This document shows, in pieces, positions 62,747-64,000 of a stretch of 64,000 bases of DNA; positions within the stretch are counted from its first letter, which is position 1, and every line of letters begins with the position of its first letter. Source of the stretch: Bacteroidota bacterium (lineage in GTDB: Bacteria > Bacteroidota > Bacteroidia > Chitinophagales > LD1); NCBI GenBank assembly GCA_018267385.1, contig JAFDYN010000009.1:124001-188000 (forward strand). The letters run 5' to 3'. The translations under genes were made by a program, and so were the position numbers. The notes under the pieces are model-generated. The model searched no databases. It had not been told where the DNA came from and saw only the letters and a list, made by a program, of their open reading frames with translations.

Positions 62747-63469
62747 TCAGAGAAAATCTATAATTCTTTCTACGTCCTCTGGCACATCTACAGATATACT
62801 CTCATGATCGGTCAGAGCCGTATGAACGTTGTACCCATTTTCCAGCCAACGGAGCTGCTCCAGGCTTTCGCATAGCTCCAATGGCGAAGGCTTCAACTTC
62901 ACCAATTCACGTAATATATCCGCCCTATATCCATAGATACCTATATGCTTATAAAAGGGAGTTATTCCGTTATCATTTCTTTGAAAAGGTATCAGACTAC
63001 GGCTAAAGTAAAGCGCTTTAAAGTGAATATCCACGGTAGCTTTGATGATAGAAGGCCGCTCCAGCAGGGCCATATCGTCACACCGCCTGATGAGTGTACC
63101 TATGCTACAACTCTTGTTTTCAAACAAAGCCGCAAGTGTATCTATCTGCTGGGGGTGTATGAACGGTTCATCACCTTGTATATTGATGATCACCTCTGCA
63201 TCAGACCTCATCAGGTCTAAGACCTCCGCGCACCGTTCGGTACCATTTTGGTGGTTGGCTGAGGTCATCAGCACATTACCTCCAAAACTGCGTACCTCAT
63301 CACATATGCGCTCATCATCTGTAGCGACGATCACATCTTCAAGCTGTACGGCTTTCTGAGCCTGCTCATAGACCCGACGTATCATGCTTTTGCCGCCTAT
63401 ATCGATGAGAGGCTTCCCGGGCAAGCGGGTAGAAGCATAGCGCGCTGGTATGACGCCGAGTATCTTCAG
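62747..63469 (-). CDS. kdsB: 3-deoxy-manno-octulosonate cytidylyltransferase (CTG start)
   Basis: 240 aa if started at CTG 63467-63469. The enzyme makes CMP-Kdo for the lipopolysaccharide inner core. The frame from this CTG reads KILGVIPARYASTRLPGKPL, exactly the conserved KdsB start and CTP-binding loop. It follows an in-frame TAA two codons upstream (63473-63475), so no ATG, GTG or TTG can precede it. A TTG at 63424 would lose the loop. Other marks are DIIVATDDERI-like VIVATDDERICDEV, INIQGDEPFIHPQQ (about 109-122) and the C-terminal VDVPEDVERIIDFL. The start lies 12 nt past the stop of the T9SS gene, so they may be coupled. Confidence 0.9.
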   Translation of the reverse strand: MKILGVIPARYASTRLPGKPLIDIGGKSMIRRVYEQAQKAVQLEDVIVATDDERICDEVRSFGGNVLMTSANHQNGTERCAEVLDLMRSDAEVIINIQGDEPFIHPQQIDTLAALFENKSCSIGTLIRRCDDMALLERPSIIKATVDIHFKALYFSRSLIPFQRNDNGITPFYKHIGIYGYRADILRELVKLKPSPLELCESLEQLRWLENGYNVHTALTDHESISVDVPEDVERIIDFL

Positions 63470-63481
63470 GACTTATTCTGT

Positions 63482-64000
63482 TTATTTCACTACTGTGAAT
63501 CGGGCACTGCTTATCACCTTGCCCTCGCTTCCTGTGAAACGGATAATATAGATTCCCTCATTGAAAGAGGAAACGTCTATCGACATACCTGAGGTCACAT
63601 TATCCGCCTTTACCAGGTTGCCCAGCATATCGTAGATAGTCAGGTTGCTGATATTGCTGTTAGAGGTATTGATATGCAGTCTCGTGCTGGCAGGGTTCGG
63701 ATATACCGCTGTCTGATTAGTAGCTGCTACATCCAGGACACCCGTATTGGGGGTCACCTGCATCACCACCTTAGCCGGATTGGACTGGCCGCTGCCATTA
63801 GCTGAAGCCGTGTAATAGAAAGTATCAGCACCGGAGTAGCCGGATACCGGTGTATATATCACGCTATCGCCCGAAACAACTGCAGTACCATGCTGAGGCT
63901 GTGTCGAGATAGTCACGACCTGAGTAGCACCGTAGCAGTTCTGGTCATTGGCGCTCACCTTTACGGTAGATGGATGCGCAGCCAATGCTGTGCCTGCATC
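63482..64000 (-). CDS. T9SS cargo protein (partial, N-terminus off right edge)
   Basis: The frame is open from the TAA at 63482 to the right edge (172 codons plus stop). It starts in an Ig-like unit, then has GYSGADTFYYTASANGSGQSN (in part), a cadherin/Big_9-like repeat. The end is a type A T9SS sorting domain (AVYPNPASTRLHINTS ... IYIIRFTGSEGKVISSARFTVVK). The missing N-terminal part is likely large, as such repeats usually are many. It is upstream of kdsB on the same strand. Confidence 0.85.
   Translation of the reverse strand, partial: DAGTALAAHPSTVKVSANDQNCYGATQVVTISTQPQHGTAVVSGDSVIYTPVSGYSGADTFYYTASANGSGQSNPAKVVMQVTPNTGVLDVAATNQTAVYPNPASTRLHINTSNSNISNLTIYDMLGNLVKADNVTSGMSIDVSSFNEGIYIIRFTGSEGKVISSARFTVVK

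Noticed and set aside
1-64000. tRNA, rRNA, riboswitch or phage integrase genes
   Set aside because: Intergenic regions were read for T-loop motifs and known riboswitch cores and none was found; no integrase motif was seen in any frame. A covariance search would be decisive.

Overview
The window is chromosomal DNA of a Bacteroidota bacterium, most likely a gliding or surface-protein-rich member of the Chitinophagales/Cytophagales side of the phylum. The phylum call rests on eight proteins ending in type IX secretion (T9SS) sorting domains with a YPNP-like motif, on promoter boxes of the Bacteroidota form TAnnTTTG, on weak or absent Shine-Dalgarno sequences, and on family variants typical of the phylum (ArsR with an ADPNRRAIL start, an RprX/RprY-like two-component pair, OmpH, GreA-like protein, WbqC). 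The order-level placement is inference. No rRNA, tRNA, CRISPR array, integrase or transposase gene was found.

Layout. 1-9.3 kb: partial GNAT acetyltransferase, ArsR regulator with a long acidic tail, a 52-aa membrane protein, a T9SS repeat protein, trmD, a hydrolase, an acyl-CoA dehydrogenase fused to SCP2, clpS, a mutarotase-like protein and a SPOR-like envelope protein. 9.3-17.1 kb: OmpH, a three-gene surface-glycan operon (aminotransferase, GNAT-WbqC fusion, glycosyltransferase), a TPR protein and gyrA. 17.2-23.3 kb: three T9SS cargo proteins, one with about twelve Ig-like domains in a three-part higher-order repeat.

23.5-29.7 kb is an accessory island with patchy base composition. GC-rich DUF6371 (zinc-ribbon/Toprim-like, primase-related) and RepA-like ATPase genes look like a mobile-element replication module. 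Between them sits an AT-rich, translationally coupled pair: an AAA15/OLD-type ATPase and a small protein with Toprim-like acidic motifs. This pair is bounded by 47-bp inverted repeats that differ at one base and that each fold into a hairpin. A stand-alone PD-(D/E)XK nuclease-like gene follows beyond a hairpin-rich non-coding tract. The ATPase pair is the best candidate for an undescribed system, by analogy with OLD, PARIS and related ATPase-Toprim defence systems.

30-37.5 kb: RprX/RprY-like two-component system, HTH regulator, DNA alkylation repair protein, GreA-like factor, zinc-ribbon protein, trans-sulfuration enzyme and a leucine-rich repeat protein. Two copies of a 160-180 bp MITE-like repeat occur here. 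38-50.4 kb: LysM lytic transglycosylase, glycosyltransferase, solute-binding lipoprotein, outer-membrane protein, CpsB-type PHP phosphatase, T9SS protein, and hutI divergent from aroC. 50.4-64 kb: M4 metalloprotease with T9SS domain, APC permease, NlpC/P60 peptidase, two thioredoxin-fold proteins in an overlapping operon, T9SS protein, M23 peptidase, DUF2147 protein, orphan histidine kinase, kdsB with an apparent CTG start, and a truncated T9SS protein at the right edge.

Several genes (arsR-like at 652, the ATPase at 26668, the glycosyltransferase at 40501, aroC at 49323) have a -7-like box only 4-7 nt before the start codon, which suggests leaderless or very short-leader mRNAs. Start sites were moved downstream from the longest possible frame where a signal peptide, domain edge, terminator or promoter showed this, and this is said in each entry.
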